Assembly: GCA_945910005.1 (NCBI GenBank)
Contig: OX246743.1
Location: forward strand, 40,045,461 to 40,109,460
Origin: Isoperla grammatica
Taxonomy: Eukaryota; Arthropoda; Insecta; Plecoptera; Perlodidae
DNA: 64,000 bases
Reading direction: 5' to 3'
Shown here: in pieces, positions 31,501-46,500 of the stretch
Layout: each line of letters begins with the position of its first letter
Position numbering within the stretch: the first letter of the stretch is position 1
The notes under the pieces: generated by a model
The model's database searches: none
What the model saw: the letters and a program-made list of their open reading frames with translations, nothing else
Told to the model about the DNA's origin: nothing
Translations under genes and position numbers: made by a program

Positions 31501-34500
31501 GAATATTGCCGCTAGCTGAAGAAGCGTGGCTGAATGAGGACAACAGCTACAATTCGTCCAAATTTGTAGGTACGTATTTAGAAACAGTTCTGTATAAAAT
31601 ACAATTCACCACCACAACTAAAGAAAATAAGATTAATTTTAGAGACAAAGTCACAACAACGAACTACATAGAAGCTTAGAAATAAATTGCTATGTGAAAT
31701 AAAGTAATACTAACAATAACAAATTCAGAGCCCAATTGATGAATATACATAGCATGTAAGAATACTCCTAGTTTTACAAAAATATTTAATGTTTCAAATT
31801 TTTTGAAAACATTTTCCTTCATGGAAGTTAGCTGCAAATTCCACACGTCGTTATGGTGGCAGAAATGGGGCATGAATCCACATGATGTCAAAGTGGGGTA
31901 ACATTTGCAGTTTTTAAAGATTATTTCACTTATATGAGCATATTGAAAGGAAATTTTTTTACAAATATCAACATAATAAGTACATTTACATATTCATTCA
32001 TTATTTACACAATACAAAATATACAGATAATTTTAATAGACATCCAGAATAGAATCATATTTAAATTAATTTTCTTAAGAGATCAACAATGAATACATTT
32101 TGTTTTCCAACAGAATGTAGAACATGAATTCAAATCAGCGCTATTTACTTCACGATGATGGCCACCATTTCCATTGCATACACATTACTTACTAACACTA
32201 TATTCAGTGTTGTTAAAGCTACTTTTTAAAAGTAGCACTGTTACAGCTACAGCTACTTGATCTTTGAAAGTAACTTAGCTACTTTTCAGCTACTGTGTTT
32301 TGTAAGCAGTGTTGGGGCGAGAACTTTTAAAAAGAACGCGTTCCCGAGAACGCGTTCTTTTTTTGTGAACTTTCCAACGAACTTACTCTTTTTTCAAATG
32401 AGTGAACTTGAACTTTCAAAAGTTCTTTTTGAGAACGAACTTTTCAATTTTAGAAAGTTCTTTTGAAAGTTCATTCTGTTCGATGATTGAGCATCTGTCA
32501 ACGCGCCGTCGAGGAACACGCGAATCGTTTTCGGTTCTCCTTCAGCTGATTTTAAAAAGCTACCGGCCACCATTCATGGAGTAGAATTACATTCAAGTCT
32601 GGCCGTTCGAAATCTACCCACCACAAGATGTTAGATCACTCGGTCGAGATAAGTGGATCTGCAAGTGCAAGTGCCCAAATACCAGAAGTAATGCGACACG
32701 ATAATTGGGCGGGAGGAAACGACTCTACGTGGAACTCCATTCACTAATCAAAACGCAAGATTGAAACATTTCTAGAGCCGCTCGCTATTTTCACATGTCT
32801 GTAATAATATAAACTGAAACAACAATACAATTATCCTTCCTTGAAGTTCTTAAGTTTTTTATTTCTACAATGGTAGGCGCCTATAGCCCTACATCAGACA
32901 CCTAATACCAGCATTCAATATTACCCCGGTAATATAGAAGCTGAAATAGGCTTGACCCGGAATTAATTGGTACAGAATTTTTTTTTATCAGAAGTTGTTT
33001 GCTATGTATACCTTTATGTTCCGAAGAAAGTTTACCGCCGTCCGACCCCCCTAATTAACGTTATTAATTAATTTGCTAAAATTAATTAATGCTTATATAA
33101 TAGTTATTTTCAAACATTTTTCTGATATTGTATATTAAATACATCAAGTAAGGCCTTTTGTAATAAGAACAACATTGAAAACCTGTATATAGATATTTTG
33201 GCAAGCATTAATTAATTAATACCAATATAATAACATTTTTAATAAAATGGTTCCCGTGTATAATTGGTACAATGGAATATATAGTTGATAGTTGTAAATA
33301 CATAAGTAAACACATATAAAACTACTGTAGAAAGTTTACCGAAATAAAAGTAATATTATTTTGATAAATCAGCATAATTAATTAATACATTAATTACCGA
33401 TTGTTTAAAAGGAATACATATTTGAATGTATGCATTATGGGTATCAAAAGAAAGCTGCCGATCCGTGGGTTTTAATATCGGTATCTCCGGGTGAATTAAA
33501 AACAAAAAAAATACATTTTTCTTTTGGGGGGAGGGGGGGGGGGGGGGGGATGCAGATATTTCGTCAAACGAATGAAATAAAAGCTAATACCTTGTTTTTA
33601 GGAAAAGTACCTTAACAGCACGATTAAAAAAATGTACCCTAGTGCTTGGCCTATATATTGGGGAGGAGGGCGGTTGGGGGTGGTGGAGGGGGCGGGGGTA
33701 AATTAAACAGGCACTTTATGAACCCATTTTAGATGTGATCTAACCAATGATGAAAGTGTGCCGCAGCGCCGTACTGGAACTTATTTGAATCCCAGTTCTT
33801 ACTTACTTTTTATGTATATACATCACATTCTAGCAATAACTAACTTGTTTCGTATGTTTTAAAATACCAGATATAAATAACATTTCAAAATATAGTCAAA
33901 TAGGCCCGATGTGAAATAAACTCAGCTAAACGAACAAGTATCACTGACACACTTCAACAACAGAACAGTAATTTGCGTTGAAACAGTAATACAATAAGTC
34001 GAAAAAACAAGATTACTACGTCCATGGAAAACATGTTAAGTAAGACTTAATTTTAATAAAAGTCTTTAAAATGTTTGCTGAAGACTAAAAATTTCACCTT
34101 ATTGTCTCTTTAAACCTCTTGTAATTGGGTGAAAGGTGGAGGGGGAAAGATCATTGAGCTACAGCCCTTCTTTCTTACCACTTGCATCACTGGATCTGGC
34201 ACCAATTGATGTGACGTCATAAATATGAGGTCCGGTTTCTCCGATACAAAACTTATGGCCCGTCTACCAAGATTTAACAAAATTTGTAATGTCATTACTG
34301 CGGAATTTCTCAATGAACAGTATAACACAAAGATTTCACCCGTAATACCAAACAAACTTTAACGTTTATAGATAAACATATAATAAGACTTACATTTTTA
34401 TGCAATTCATACAACAAAGTAAATAAGTTGTTGATATTGATTACTTGGGTATCGAATTCAGTGAGCGCAATTATTTTTGAGCCGTTCATTTGTGGAAATA

Positions 34501-37500
34501 CAATAAAGTCGATCCTTTGATGATTTTCCAACGACTCTCGCGCGTCTTTCGAGAGTCATCAGAGGCCACACTACCTTCAGATTATTATACTATTTGAGTG
34601 TTCCAAGGCAAGATCAAAATTTTTCTCTTGTGTATACTGTTTAGAATATAAAGCCCCAACCGCAATTGTCGGTATCGGGATCGCAATCGCAATTAAGAAA
34701 TCATAGAAGAGTTAACCTACATGGTTCTTATGGCGCTGTTCACAATAAAATCTTTATGTCGTAATGATTTAGCATAAGAAAATGTACGGTAACGATCCAT
34801 CCCGACCCCGGTTATGATCACGAATATGAATATGAATACGAGAATATGGAATATGAAAAAATAAATAACAATTGCTTTGTATTTTATGGAGGGCATTGAC
34901 TGCATCGTTTATACATTGGTCTAGAGACAAATCTTATGAAGAGCTGCTATGCAATATGCATGCTTAGTACATCAAAAGCAAATACTAAAATACCACTGTA
35001 GTAGTTGATGGTGATTATAATGGGCTATCAACAACAGCAAAATAAAAAAAAAATTTAAACGGAGTGGCATGGTTATTAACGCCCTACAATCCAGTTGAAC
35101 CAAACATGACTGTTGCTTGAGCAGCAAAAATAATTTTCTCACCAACCCAATCAAGTGGCCATATTATTGTTGTGTAATTAACAAATCAAGATTCACTAAG
35201 CTTCCTACATCGGGTCAAGACAATAACCTATCATAACAGTACTTCAAGCAAAAGATGATGCCGCACGTAGAGTCAGCTAACCATGAGAATTATACCATCA
35301 TTGCCTGGTAAATCACTGCAAAGTGAATCTTGGTAGGCGGGCCTAGAATTTTGTATCGGATTATATTATTGGCGGTGTTTAACGACGTACCCGACCTCTA
35401 AGGTCATATGACGTCTTCCGAATCAGGTCCATCTATACATCGCGAGGTCGTCAATCGTCATAAAGGGAGTCCAGCAAGGGAGGGCAGGGCCAAGTGGGAG
35501 AATAAATCATCAGTGGGATAGCGGGGGTGAGGGAATATCACTGGGTATCCTTTCGTCACCTCTTACGACCAGCAGGGTCACTCTGGGCTTATTCTAACCC
35601 AAGCCGTGACGGGTCTTTTGTATCGGAATCTCATATCTATGAAGTCACATCAATTAAATTGGGTAAACATTAAAACATTAAAATTGAATTTACAAGGTGC
35701 TCTTTTACTAACCCCCCCCCCCCCCCCCCCTCCTCACCAATATATTAGCCAAGTACTAGGGCACATTTTCTTTTATCGCCTTGTTAAAGTACTTTTTCTA
35801 AAAACGACGTATTAATATCTTTCGATTGATACGTTTAACGAAACATCTGCATCCCCCCCCCCCCCCCCATCCCCTAGAATAATGTTTTTTTTTTCTCCCG
35901 GAGATACCGATAATAAAACCCACGTATCGGCAGCTGTCTTTTGATACCCATAATGCATACATTCAAATATGTATTTCTTTTAAACATCGGTAATTAATGT
36001 ATTCATTAATTAAGCTGATTTATCATACGAATATTACTTTTATTTCGGGAAACTTTCTACAGTAGTTTCATATGTTACTACTTATGTATTTGCAACTATC
36101 AACTATATATTTCATAATACCAATTATACACGGGAACCATTTTATTAAAAATGTTATTATATTGATATTAATTAATTAATGCTTGCCGAATTATCTATAT
36201 ACAGGTTTTGAATGTTGTTCTTATTACAAAAGGCTTTACTTAATGTATTTAATATACAATATCAGAAAAATCTTTGAAAATAACGATTATATAAACATCA
36301 ATTAATTTTAGAAAATTAATTAATTACGTTAATTAGGGGGGTCGGACGGCGGTAAACTTTCTTCGGAATATGAAGGTATACATAGCCTACAACTTCTGAT
36401 AAAAAAAAATTCTGTACCAATTAATTCCGGGTAAAATTGCTATTTGACCGGGGTATATCTTACCTTAACATGCATGTTTTTCTTCCTATTTAAGCCATAC
36501 AAGGCAATCGATTATTCGCATGACTGTTAATACAATGTGGTGACACTTTTTCACAAAAGAACTTTTAAAAGAACTTAGTTCATATTTTAGACGAACTTGA
36601 ACTTTTCAAAATTTTAGGTTTTGAAAAGAACTTGAACTTTATGAAAGTTCATTATTTGAGCTGTGAACTGAACTTTTAGAAAGTTCATTTAAAAAAAGAA
36701 CTGCCCCAACACTGTTTGTAAGTAGCTCGCTACTTGTACAGCTACTCAAATAAAGTAGTGATGCTACTTTTCAGCTACTTTCATTTTTTATAAAGGACCA
36801 AGCGTTTGTTCTATTTATTGGAACGACGGTAGGGTCCGGAAGTGAGTCATACTCATATCACAGCTCACGGGATGAAACGGCAAACTCAGTGCTGGGGAGG
36901 CGGTTTTGGGGGACTATAGAGCAAGAAGGGCAATGACAGTCGTCATTCCGAACCTGTGTCAGTGGGAATTGTGCAAACGAGGAAGCAAACACGTGTTCGT
37001 CTATGGCAAAAATAGAGTAGCGGCGATTTTTCGCTACAAATACTTGTATATAGTAGCTTGCTACTCGCTACTTTATCACATTTTAAAATGTAGGGCGCTA
37101 CCATGCAGTCTTGCTACCAAAAAAAGTAACATGTTACAAGTAGCGCGCTACTTGTAACAACACTGACTATATTACAGTTCAAGTTCTTTATTAGTGCGCA
37201 GATTTATACATGGTTCAAATATGGACATCGTCATTTCCTAATGAATGATACAAAATAATAATGGAAACAAGTGGGCTATGGTGATAGAATTTACAATAAA
37301 GTTGTGAGACTAACCAATGGCCAACCAGGTCACATAGGTGGCTCGTTGGTCCAGTGGTTAGCATCCCTGCTTCCAATGCAGAAGATCCTGGGTTCAAATC
37401 CTTGTTCAGGCAGAAGTTTTTTTAACTTCTATTAAGGATTCAGTTCCATTACTTCTTGTCTGAGGAATAAGTAAACGCGGTGACTTTGAAGCCGTCCTAG

Positions 37501-40500
37501 CAACGAAGCACTCAATAAGTACAAAGTTGTTCTGAATCGGCCTTGTTGATTCTGGCATTTGTCCACAGGTGTTCGCACTGTCCAATCACTGATTCATATG
37601 TTTCATATTTGAAATATCGATCTTTGATTGGTTATCGCTCACTCGTCGATGGTGTTCGGATCCTAGGGCTGGTTTAGTCGCTTTAAATTTAAGTCCTCCA
37701 CTGCGAATCAGTTTCGTTACTGAGTGGGTAGACTCTATAAATGTGAATTTATTTATTTTATTTATTTATAATTTAAGATATTTCCAAACCAGTACCGTAT
37801 GATACACTATTTTGCCTATATGGAAGTCCAGTCTGAAATATCATACTTTTTGTTAAATACTTTGGAGGATGGGTGGGTCCTGGTGTGAAGTTTATCAAAC
37901 CACCACGAAGCTCACAGAAGATTATGCACGCCACTGCGTGGAGCAAGTGAGTAGGCCTACACACTTCGAGTAAAAGCTCTGGGGTGACGAAGGAATTCAA
38001 CTGAGATTTAAAGGATAGGCCATGGATGGATGGGGACGTTCTAATGTTGTTGGAAGATGATTTTTGGAGAATATCTGGATATATACGTAGATAGAATGTC
38101 TTTATTATGGCGGGAAGGTCCATATTCATATAGTCGTCCCGTACCCCTAGGGGAGCCCGTTGGGGCGCCGTTCAGGCCTACGCTGAACCTTCCAGGGCCC
38201 AGGGCCCTTTCTATAGACTGGGACGGACCACGACTGAAACTCAAACCAAAGAATAACAGAAGGAACGTGAGGAGGAAGGAGGAAGACGCGAAAAATCACT
38301 TACCATCGGCCCGAGGATACTTTAACAGCAAAATATGAAAAATATCAATAGGAGCAGTTACCTACATGGTTCCATGCTTAGAGTAGTAATATTACTGCTC
38401 TAAGCATGGAACCATCATTGTGGCTAAGTAATCTGCACAGCTCTGCACAGTACGTGCATGTGCTTGCAACTGCTCTGAAGACAACTAAAGGACACAAAGG
38501 GGGACAAAAATGCATTCGAGATGAGAAAGAAAACTTCAGGATCCCCGTATTGCCCGTATCGTACATCAAGATGCGCATAGCTATACTGAGTTGTAATAGA
38601 TATGTACCCATTATAGTAATGCTGGATGCTCTCCAATGGTCCAATGTTAGAGAACAAATTAAATTTAACTCAATGACATTTATCTATAAAATTCACAATA
38701 AATTACTACCAAACTATTTAGGATCCAAATTAAAATTAATAACAGAAATTCATGACCAATAGTACAAGAGGAGCCATTAAAGGATTCTATTTGCAAGCCT
38801 GTAATAAGAAAGTAACTAGTAAATCTATTTTTTACTCAGGTATCAGAGAATACAACAACCTGCCATCTAAAGTTGTTAATTCTAAGAGTGTAACTAGTTT
38901 TAAGAATAATTATATGATATATAGAGCTCAGGCTCACTCATATGAGTAGACTACATTTAATTGTTTACATTATATCTAAATATTTATAAGGGTCTACACT
39001 CTACATTGTATAAATTTATATGATGTATAATTGCTGTAATGTAATTTAATAGCTAACTACATGCCAGTATCAATGTGTATAGTTAAATTAGTTATTTTAG
39101 GGTTTTAATTATTTAAAACGAATAGTACCTACGCTGGAAAACAATAGGGAATGTGCATGAATTTTCTACAGTTCTGAAAGTGTGTGGAATATATAAATCT
39201 TCATCTAAATGACATCAGAAACGTATAAAAGTTTTAAGTTTTCGATTTTTCCCGCAATTTTATTTCAGTTTCAATTTTACCTGCTTTACCAAATTACATT
39301 TTACTGCGCCAGAATGCTATTAGAATGAAGATATTTGAATATACTTACTTTGTTTCTATCTTTGTATAATTAATAAAATACATTCACTTCTATTCCGCAA
39401 GTTACCGTTGGCCTAGGCCTTGCCTATCATGTACAGTTCTTACAGCCATCTCACAATCGAAAGAATTTTCCCTGTAGGGACATTTTCTTGTCGCAAGCAA
39501 GAACAAATTTAGCTTTCTGTAAGTTGGTATTTAACGCGTTGTTTACTCGTAATGTAAGCGCATCTTCCTTCACACTGGCTTTTCGTAAGCACTTTCAATT
39601 TTTATTGAAAATTCAATTGTGGGATGTGTCGTGAGTTAAAAGTGCAGTGATTGATTACATTCTTGGATGTGAATTTAATTATTTATTTGGTGTCTGCGGT
39701 GTAATCGCCTCGAATGTGAAAGTGAAGTGAAAATAGTGACCAATACAGAAATGGAGGCGTAGCCTAGCCAGGGTCTTAGGCCGAGGAAGGCTGCTACTGC
39801 CTAGCCTAGGCCTAGGCCTATTTTACGTAGGTTTGAGCATGATTTAACACGCATTTAACAAGTATTTTGTTGAGATGTTAGTTTACCTGTTAACGAAAAA
39901 CTATTTCTTACTAGAAGCGTGTAGTGCATTTAGTTTGACAGCAGTTTTGAAGTAGTTCTTGACAGGTGTATATTCGAAACTTGCCCTACCATAACCTCAC
40001 TTGGCGGGGCTGGGGTCTAGGCTTTAGTTGTAATTCTAGCCTACAGGCGCAATATCCGAAGGTTTGCAAGCTCTTACCATGTTATAGTGGTAGGTCCAAA
40101 AGGGCACTGCCACTTATGTCTTGTCTTTACGTATTTCTAAGCTTTAAAACTCTAAATGAAACTAGGCCTAGGCCCTAGGCCTAGTACCTATCCATTTATA
40201 GACCTAGGGGTGCCCTACCCCTAGGCCTTACCACACAACCCACTAAAGAGCTAAGATTTTATTTTTTCCATCAGTCTATACTTAAGCTAAGGTTGGTGTA
40301 CAATGGTCCAGGAAAAGCTAGACCTAGACCTAGGCCTAGGCCTACCCATTGCCATTAGACTTATATTCAACATGTAATGATGAATCAATGTAGGCCTAGG
40401 CCTACGCTAGGCCCTAGTATGTCAAGCCATCCTTCCTGTCACCTTGCCCTAATTTGCCTCTTTAGGATAGCACCAATCCTAATTATGGAGATTGATTAAA

Positions 40501-43500
40501 TGGAGAATGTTTGCTCCCCGAGTAGGCTAGCATTTACATTTTTAATGTAGGCCTATGAATAAGAAAGCCTAAACCTAGGCCCTACCGCATGTTATTGGTA
40601 ATGTAAAGACATGTTGACAGAAAGTGAGGTTTAAGGACTAAAACACATTTGTATAGGCCTAGATTACTAAGGTTTACGTTATGTGCGTTTATCATGCGAG
40701 TTCAAACGGAAAAATAAATGGGATTTGGGTTAGAGGGGTTAAGTGATGGTAAACACATTGATCTAGCATAAAAGAGTAAACTTAAGGTTATCTACTTGAG
40801 AAAGTGACTTGGCACAACTAAACCGTTCAATATTTTGTGACAATAGGGATTATGATGACGATTATCGATGATAAACTGGCTAAACCAATCTAAGATGCAA
40901 TGAAGCCCAAATTTAAGAGAAGAGTTGTAACAGGTTTATTTTTACGTTTGACATAGCCTATATTAAGGGTATTTCTTGGCATTCCTGGATGTAGGCTACC
41001 GGTATGAAAGTAAGCACAAAGTTTAAGGTTAGTCAAAAAGAGTGTTTTTAAATGTAAAATAAACTAGGCTACCTTTCTGTTAGGCCTAGTAATTAACAAG
41101 ACACAACCAGGTTATGACACGAAAATCAGTTCAAGACATTAAGTTAATGTAAAGCAGTGTTTTTCTTTTAACGAGGTTGGTAGTACGTCTAGGCTACATC
41201 GTAAGAATACCAGTTATTTCTTAACCGATTCAGCTCTGCGGATTCTACATACCGAGTGGGTGGATGCAGCCTACGAGAACAGACCATCTCTCGGTGAGTG
41301 TTTGACTATTTGCACTTGTTTGAAAGAGAATGAAATCTTCTTCTTCTCTTATGGCCACACTTGGTCTGTATGGCCATCGTGCGTTGTCGTGTAATGCAAT
41401 AGAGACAGGCTTCCCTTTGTACATGCGTCGTGCTGTCTGGCATCGTGTCTAATTCTCCCTTAGTTGCTTCACTTCACAGTTCAATGTTTATGGTGAAATC
41501 GTTATTCATTTTTGATCATAGGCCTTCTTCAGTGCTTGCTGATTATTGGAGGCCCACACTTTAAAGTTCCTCTCTATGTTTGGTGTTTCTACACCATGTT
41601 TTCTATGTTGTGACATTTTAGATATGCATATGATCTAGCTACTGTATGCTGTCCTTTAAAAGTATGTAGGCTACCTTCTTGTCTGCAATTGGAAATAAAA
41701 ACAAGCCAAATAAATCACTGTGAGGCCCATCTTTCATTTCATGAAGAGTAATATCCAACTTTTATCAAGGCACATGTAGTGGCCGTGTGGAAAAATGTAG
41801 AATATCTGTAGGACTGTTATGAAAATTTGTGTAACTTGACTTTTTCAAATGTGAAAGAAAGTGTGGCCATGTCTCGTAGCCTGGGATCACCGTTGAAAGT
41901 CCTACTTGTTGTTGTTTTTTCTGTTTCCATCTATTGCTTTTGTTTGTTGTTTTATTGTTGCTGAAAAAATGCAGCGACGACCTCAAGTCTTGAAATATGG
42001 TATTGGTATGTAATTATTTGTTTGTTACATTGTTTTATTAGTTTTTGTGTTTTGTCTTTATGTTTGTTTATGAACCTTTAGGTCTGGAATCATCATCATC
42101 ATCTGTTGCCACGTCCAACTCTGCGTTGGGTCGGCATTGAAGATAAGCCTCTCCATCTTCTTCTATCCTGCCACCACTCTTCCCCCTCAACTACATTCCA
42201 GTCCCCTCCTCGCATTTCCACATCCTTCCTCACTTTGTCGTGCCATCTTTGTCGTGGTCTTCCTCTCGTTCTTCTACCTGGAATCTCCAGTTCTAGCATT
42301 CTCTTCGGCAATCTTTCTCTTTCCATCCTCTTGACATGTCCGAACCATTTCAGTCTCCTCTCTCCAATACGCTCCAATAAATTCCTTACGCCTAGTTGGT
42401 TTCTTATGTCGTCATTCCTTATCCTATCCCATCTAGTCTTCCCCACAATACTTCTCAAAAACTTCATGTCTGCAGCTTGTACCAGGCTCTCTTCTGGTGC
42501 TGTCATCGTCCAAGTTTCCGCTGGAATAAAAATATTTAATAATAAGAACACTAATTGTATGTAGGTAATTGTAATGTACATTTGCTAAAGAAAAGATGGT
42601 TCTTTCACTTCTTTTGATTGTGAGGACGTGTTATTTATTGTAGTTAGTTACTCCAGTTTCCCAAGGTATTGCTAAAAAATCACTAACTTGTAACTAGATT
42701 GTAATTGGGATGTTCATGTAGTACAAATTGTATTGTATCTAATATTTGTCAACAACAACTTCCATTTTTATTGAATAAATAAAACATTTAATTTGATTTG
42801 CATTTGAACCCTGTGTAATGTTCCTATGCTGTACCGTACTGTATTGTATTTTTGCTGTCACTTAAATGTGCATGAATGTGGTTGGCCCCCGTTCGCACCA
42901 GGGATAGAATAGGTATGAGGAAGCTCTGCTTGTCATACGAGGCAACTTAAGATATGACTGTGTATGGCAGTGGTGTTGTTAAGTAGGTACGGTATGTTGT
43001 TGAGTAATAATAATATTAGCAATCTATGTGGTTAGGGATTGTGCTTGAGTGAATATTATAAGGCTATATGTACCGTATATCTACAGTTAGGTATTTCTAT
43101 TTTTACAGAACTAATCGATCAGTATTTCGCCAAGTTCACACTGCCTATTTGTCAGCCTGATTCACTCGATACTGGTGAGCAACAAGTGACGACTCAGGCT
43201 AGCAGATATCATTGCCAACGCTGCGGCAGGTCGTACACCCTACAAACCACTCTTCGTCGTCATCTCAAATTTGAGTGTATTCAGGATCGGAAGTACACTT
43301 GCTCTTTCCAAAATTGCGGGAAAAAATTTATTCATAAACATCACTTGACCAAACATTTGAAAGTACACTATTTTAAAAATCTCTGAAACAATTCCAACCA
43401 CTGTGTTAAGTTGCAAAGTTTTAATTTAATATTGCTAACTGTCACCTAAACAAATGTCCATTATTATTATATAAAAGAAAATCTTACAATGAGTCAAAAG

Positions 43501-46500
43501 ATGTGTACCCTACCATGAGTCTATGAGTTTTTCTTGGTTGTACTGTACTTTCGTTGTTCCGTTGAGTTGTTGCATTTACTCTCGACGTTTCACTACGGTT
43601 TTATCTGTACTTGAGATCAAGCCTCATATGAAACCTAAGCATTCCTCTATGATTTTGTTCTTATTGTAAATATGTTTTTAGTAAATGGATAATTTTATTT
43701 CATTATAATGTGGAAACAATTTTGCTCAGACCTTTATTTCGAGCCAGAAAATGATTTTCTCCTTAAAATTTCCAGTATGCTGTTTGTTCAGTAATAAAAC
43801 TAATTTAGGGGCCTACAAAGGAAGATTAACTCTTATGTCAGTAAGTATTAAGTCTTATGTCTTATGTTAGTATAATGTCATTGTTTTCTGTAATATCTGA
43901 ACTTATAGACCCACCTCCGGTGGGCTAAATGTTTCAAATTTATCTCATGGATCTTGAAATGCACTTGTGCTTTTTTCAGTGTACAAGCCGGCGACAGCAA
44001 CTTGTCAGTTCCAGCTTTAACCTTAGTGGGGTTGATTCCGACAACATGTAATGGTATAATTGTAAATAAAACATATTGAGTGTTCCTTTGTAATGCAAGG
44101 TCTCCATCTACAGTGTACTTTACTACTCCCAACTACTACCTACTAACAGTGCCGTAAACAGTTCAATTTGAAGCCACTTGATGGATGCACGTGCATATGT
44201 CCATGATATTTGAAGTGAATGGAGGGTGCTTCAAAAATTAATAAAAGTGCTTAGTTGTGTCAAGAAGGGACATATTTTAGGCATGGATACCTGATACCTA
44301 CCTTTAAGATTCATCCTTTATTCTTATGCATGCATTGACAGCAACATGTATATTGCAGGCACTATTTTTAAGATATGCTATAGTAACTGTATGTTGGTTT
44401 GAAACATTCTAAATTGGATTAAATTGAAATATATTAATTGAAAAGTTATGCTTATCATTAGATTTAGTCACACTTGTATTTTAACTAAGTAATAATTAAT
44501 GTTTTGGTATAAGGTTGTGCATGCCATGTAAGGGGTGGGGACTAGATGTGTAGATGTATTCATTTTCATATTGGTGTCATCAATGTTACAGATGGTCAGG
44601 TGGAGAAAGTATGGCTCTGCGAAGACCATCTAGGAATGAAACCAGAGGAAAGCGACCTCTATCAGTTCGACACTACGGGTTCTACAGCGACGGAATGCGA
44701 AAACGAAGAAATCAAGACCAATTTTGAAGAATCCACATCTATATCGGAGGAGACTGCCAGAGATAGTTGTACTCCAGAACTTCCTGAACAGTCTACCATA
44801 CGTGTTGTCGAACCTTCTTTAATACTAGGTCTGAATGCACCGCAGAAATATTTAGATTTATTTAACAACGCTCGAAATGTTGCTAATTCAAAATCCCAAA
44901 GTAAAATCAATGTCAATCGGAAACCTCCACAGAGTAAAAATATTCAATTTAGAAAGATCGCACCTAAACCAAGTTCATCGAATGGCAATAAGATTGCTCC
45001 TGTGATCACCCCTAAACCAAGTTCATACAATGTTAGTAAGATTGCTCAACCACCCATCTTAAATTCTGTAAAAAGTTTTAAAGAAACTGGTATCTTAAGA
45101 ACACAATTGTTAAAATTACAGGCAAAGAAGAAAAGGAAGGGCAGTAGAAAACACATACTAATTAAAACACCTGCAAACGATAATTTAAGGCATCATCCAA
45201 GAACTGTTAAAGGTAGTTTTTCAAAGTCACTTGAAAAATCTCTTGATTTCCATAACACAAAGTCACTAAAAGAATCCATTGTTAAGCCTACAAGCATGAG
45301 GCTGAGATCTGATAAGAGGCATTCTCCGATGAAAGCCACGGTGAGCACAGTCGCGGCAACGACTAGCACCGCCACCGTTTCACCATCCAATACTCCTTCT
45401 CGATTAATATTACCTGCGCCACCCTCTCCGCTAGGTACAACTCGTGTCGGTGCGACCCCAAGCAAGACAATACTGCCGACACCGATCCCGTCCCAACTTG
45501 TCGGTTCCATTCCTAACACCGTCAGGAGTGAAGCGTCACCACAGTCACCGACTTTCCCGTACGCTCCCGTTAAAATCACCGCCAGTGCGTATCCTCCGAC
45601 AAACGTTCAACGGTTTTCCAGTGCCGAGATTCCGTTTGCCGCACAACCTCAGTCCTGTAATATGCCACAGTTTTGCGCTCCTAGTATCGTTCAACAGTAT
45701 CAAATGTCGCCCAACGTGGTCCAGACATACCAAACGCAGAGCTGCATCACCCCAATCATAAATACTTCTACAATGGTGCAAGAGTTTGATGCCACCGCCA
45801 ATTCATTTCAACATTGCGAGATGCATTCTTCCAACAACGTTCAACAAATTCATACGTCGAACGTCGTCGGAATACATCGGTTTGAATCTCCGTCTAATCT
45901 CGTTCAACAGACTCGCTCGTCCAGTGTGGTCGATGTTCGTCGCGTCACCACTCGGGCTAACACTCTGGGGCCGATCGAGGCGGCGACAACGTATCAACAA
46001 CGTCCGGTAGTTAGTACGATTTCACGGGGGGTGGCTAAAAAAGTTAACAAGCCACAGGACGGATTTTGTAAAATCTTGCCTCGTCCCCCAATGCCGCCTA
46101 TCACCATCGCGCCACCCCCAGTCAAGACGTACAGTCGATGTGCGCCAGCGAAAGTAACTAGAAGTAGTGCACCAACCCCCACAACCCCCACCCGTAACCC
46201 CCTTCAGTGTTTCCGTTGCTTCAAAATGTTTGAGAATAATAAATGTCTCCTTCAGCATCTTAAAACCCACTTCTCTTAAAGACTGGTTTTATGTAGTATA
46301 GGAATATGTATTTATGTTTTAGCTAGTTACTTGTCACAAGCCGCGATGATTGCAATGTAGGCAACAGTTGATTAGTTATCAAAATGAACTATCTCATCTC
46401 CCAAGTAATGTGCCTTCAATCCAAGGAAAATAGGAATTTTTCTTGGGAAAATTCATGATTTTGAAACTGGGCATCGATATTATATAATTTTAAATCACAA

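Larger units (their letters stand above)
32307..36714. mobile_element. second hAT element inserted in the first
   Basis: The ends are CAGTGTTGGGGC and GCCCCAACACTG, exact over 12 bases. TTTGTAAG is duplicated on both sides (32299-32306, 36715-36722). Subterminal AAAGTTCATT/GAACTTTTAAAAAGAAC repeats lie at both ends. A long inverted-repeat element (32917-36458) occupies its middle. Confidence 0.88.
32205..37165. mobile_element. outer hAT element with nested insertions, exact 8-bp target duplication
   Basis: The left end is CAGTGTTGTTAAAGCTAC and the right end GTAACAACACTG. ACTATATT flanks both sides exactly (32197-32204, 37166-37173). Only about 100 bp at the left and 450 bp at the right belong to this element; the remainder is a second hAT inserted in it. 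GCTACTTTTCAGCTAC repeats are subterminal. No transposase recognised. Confidence 0.88.
37174..43108. other. lola: remainder of the 18-kb lola intron
   Basis: No coding lola exon recognised. It holds the tRNA-like repeat, a 45-bp hairpin at about 38366-38411, two LINE fragments and a stretch (39770-41100) very rich in the palindrome TAGGCCTA. An internal promoter for the downstream exons could lie here, but nothing in the sequence proves one. Confidence 0.45.

Noticed and set aside
37338..37411. Functional tRNA gene
   Set aside because: A- and B-boxes are present but the acceptor stem does not pair, so a SINE or pseudogene is more likely.
42106..42564. Plus-strand 152-codon frame
   Set aside because: It is the antisense of the LINE fragment at 42090-42540.
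45193..45579. Minus-strand 128-codon frame
   Set aside because: Shadow of the long lola exon at 44592-46279, whose phase and finger identify the real strand.
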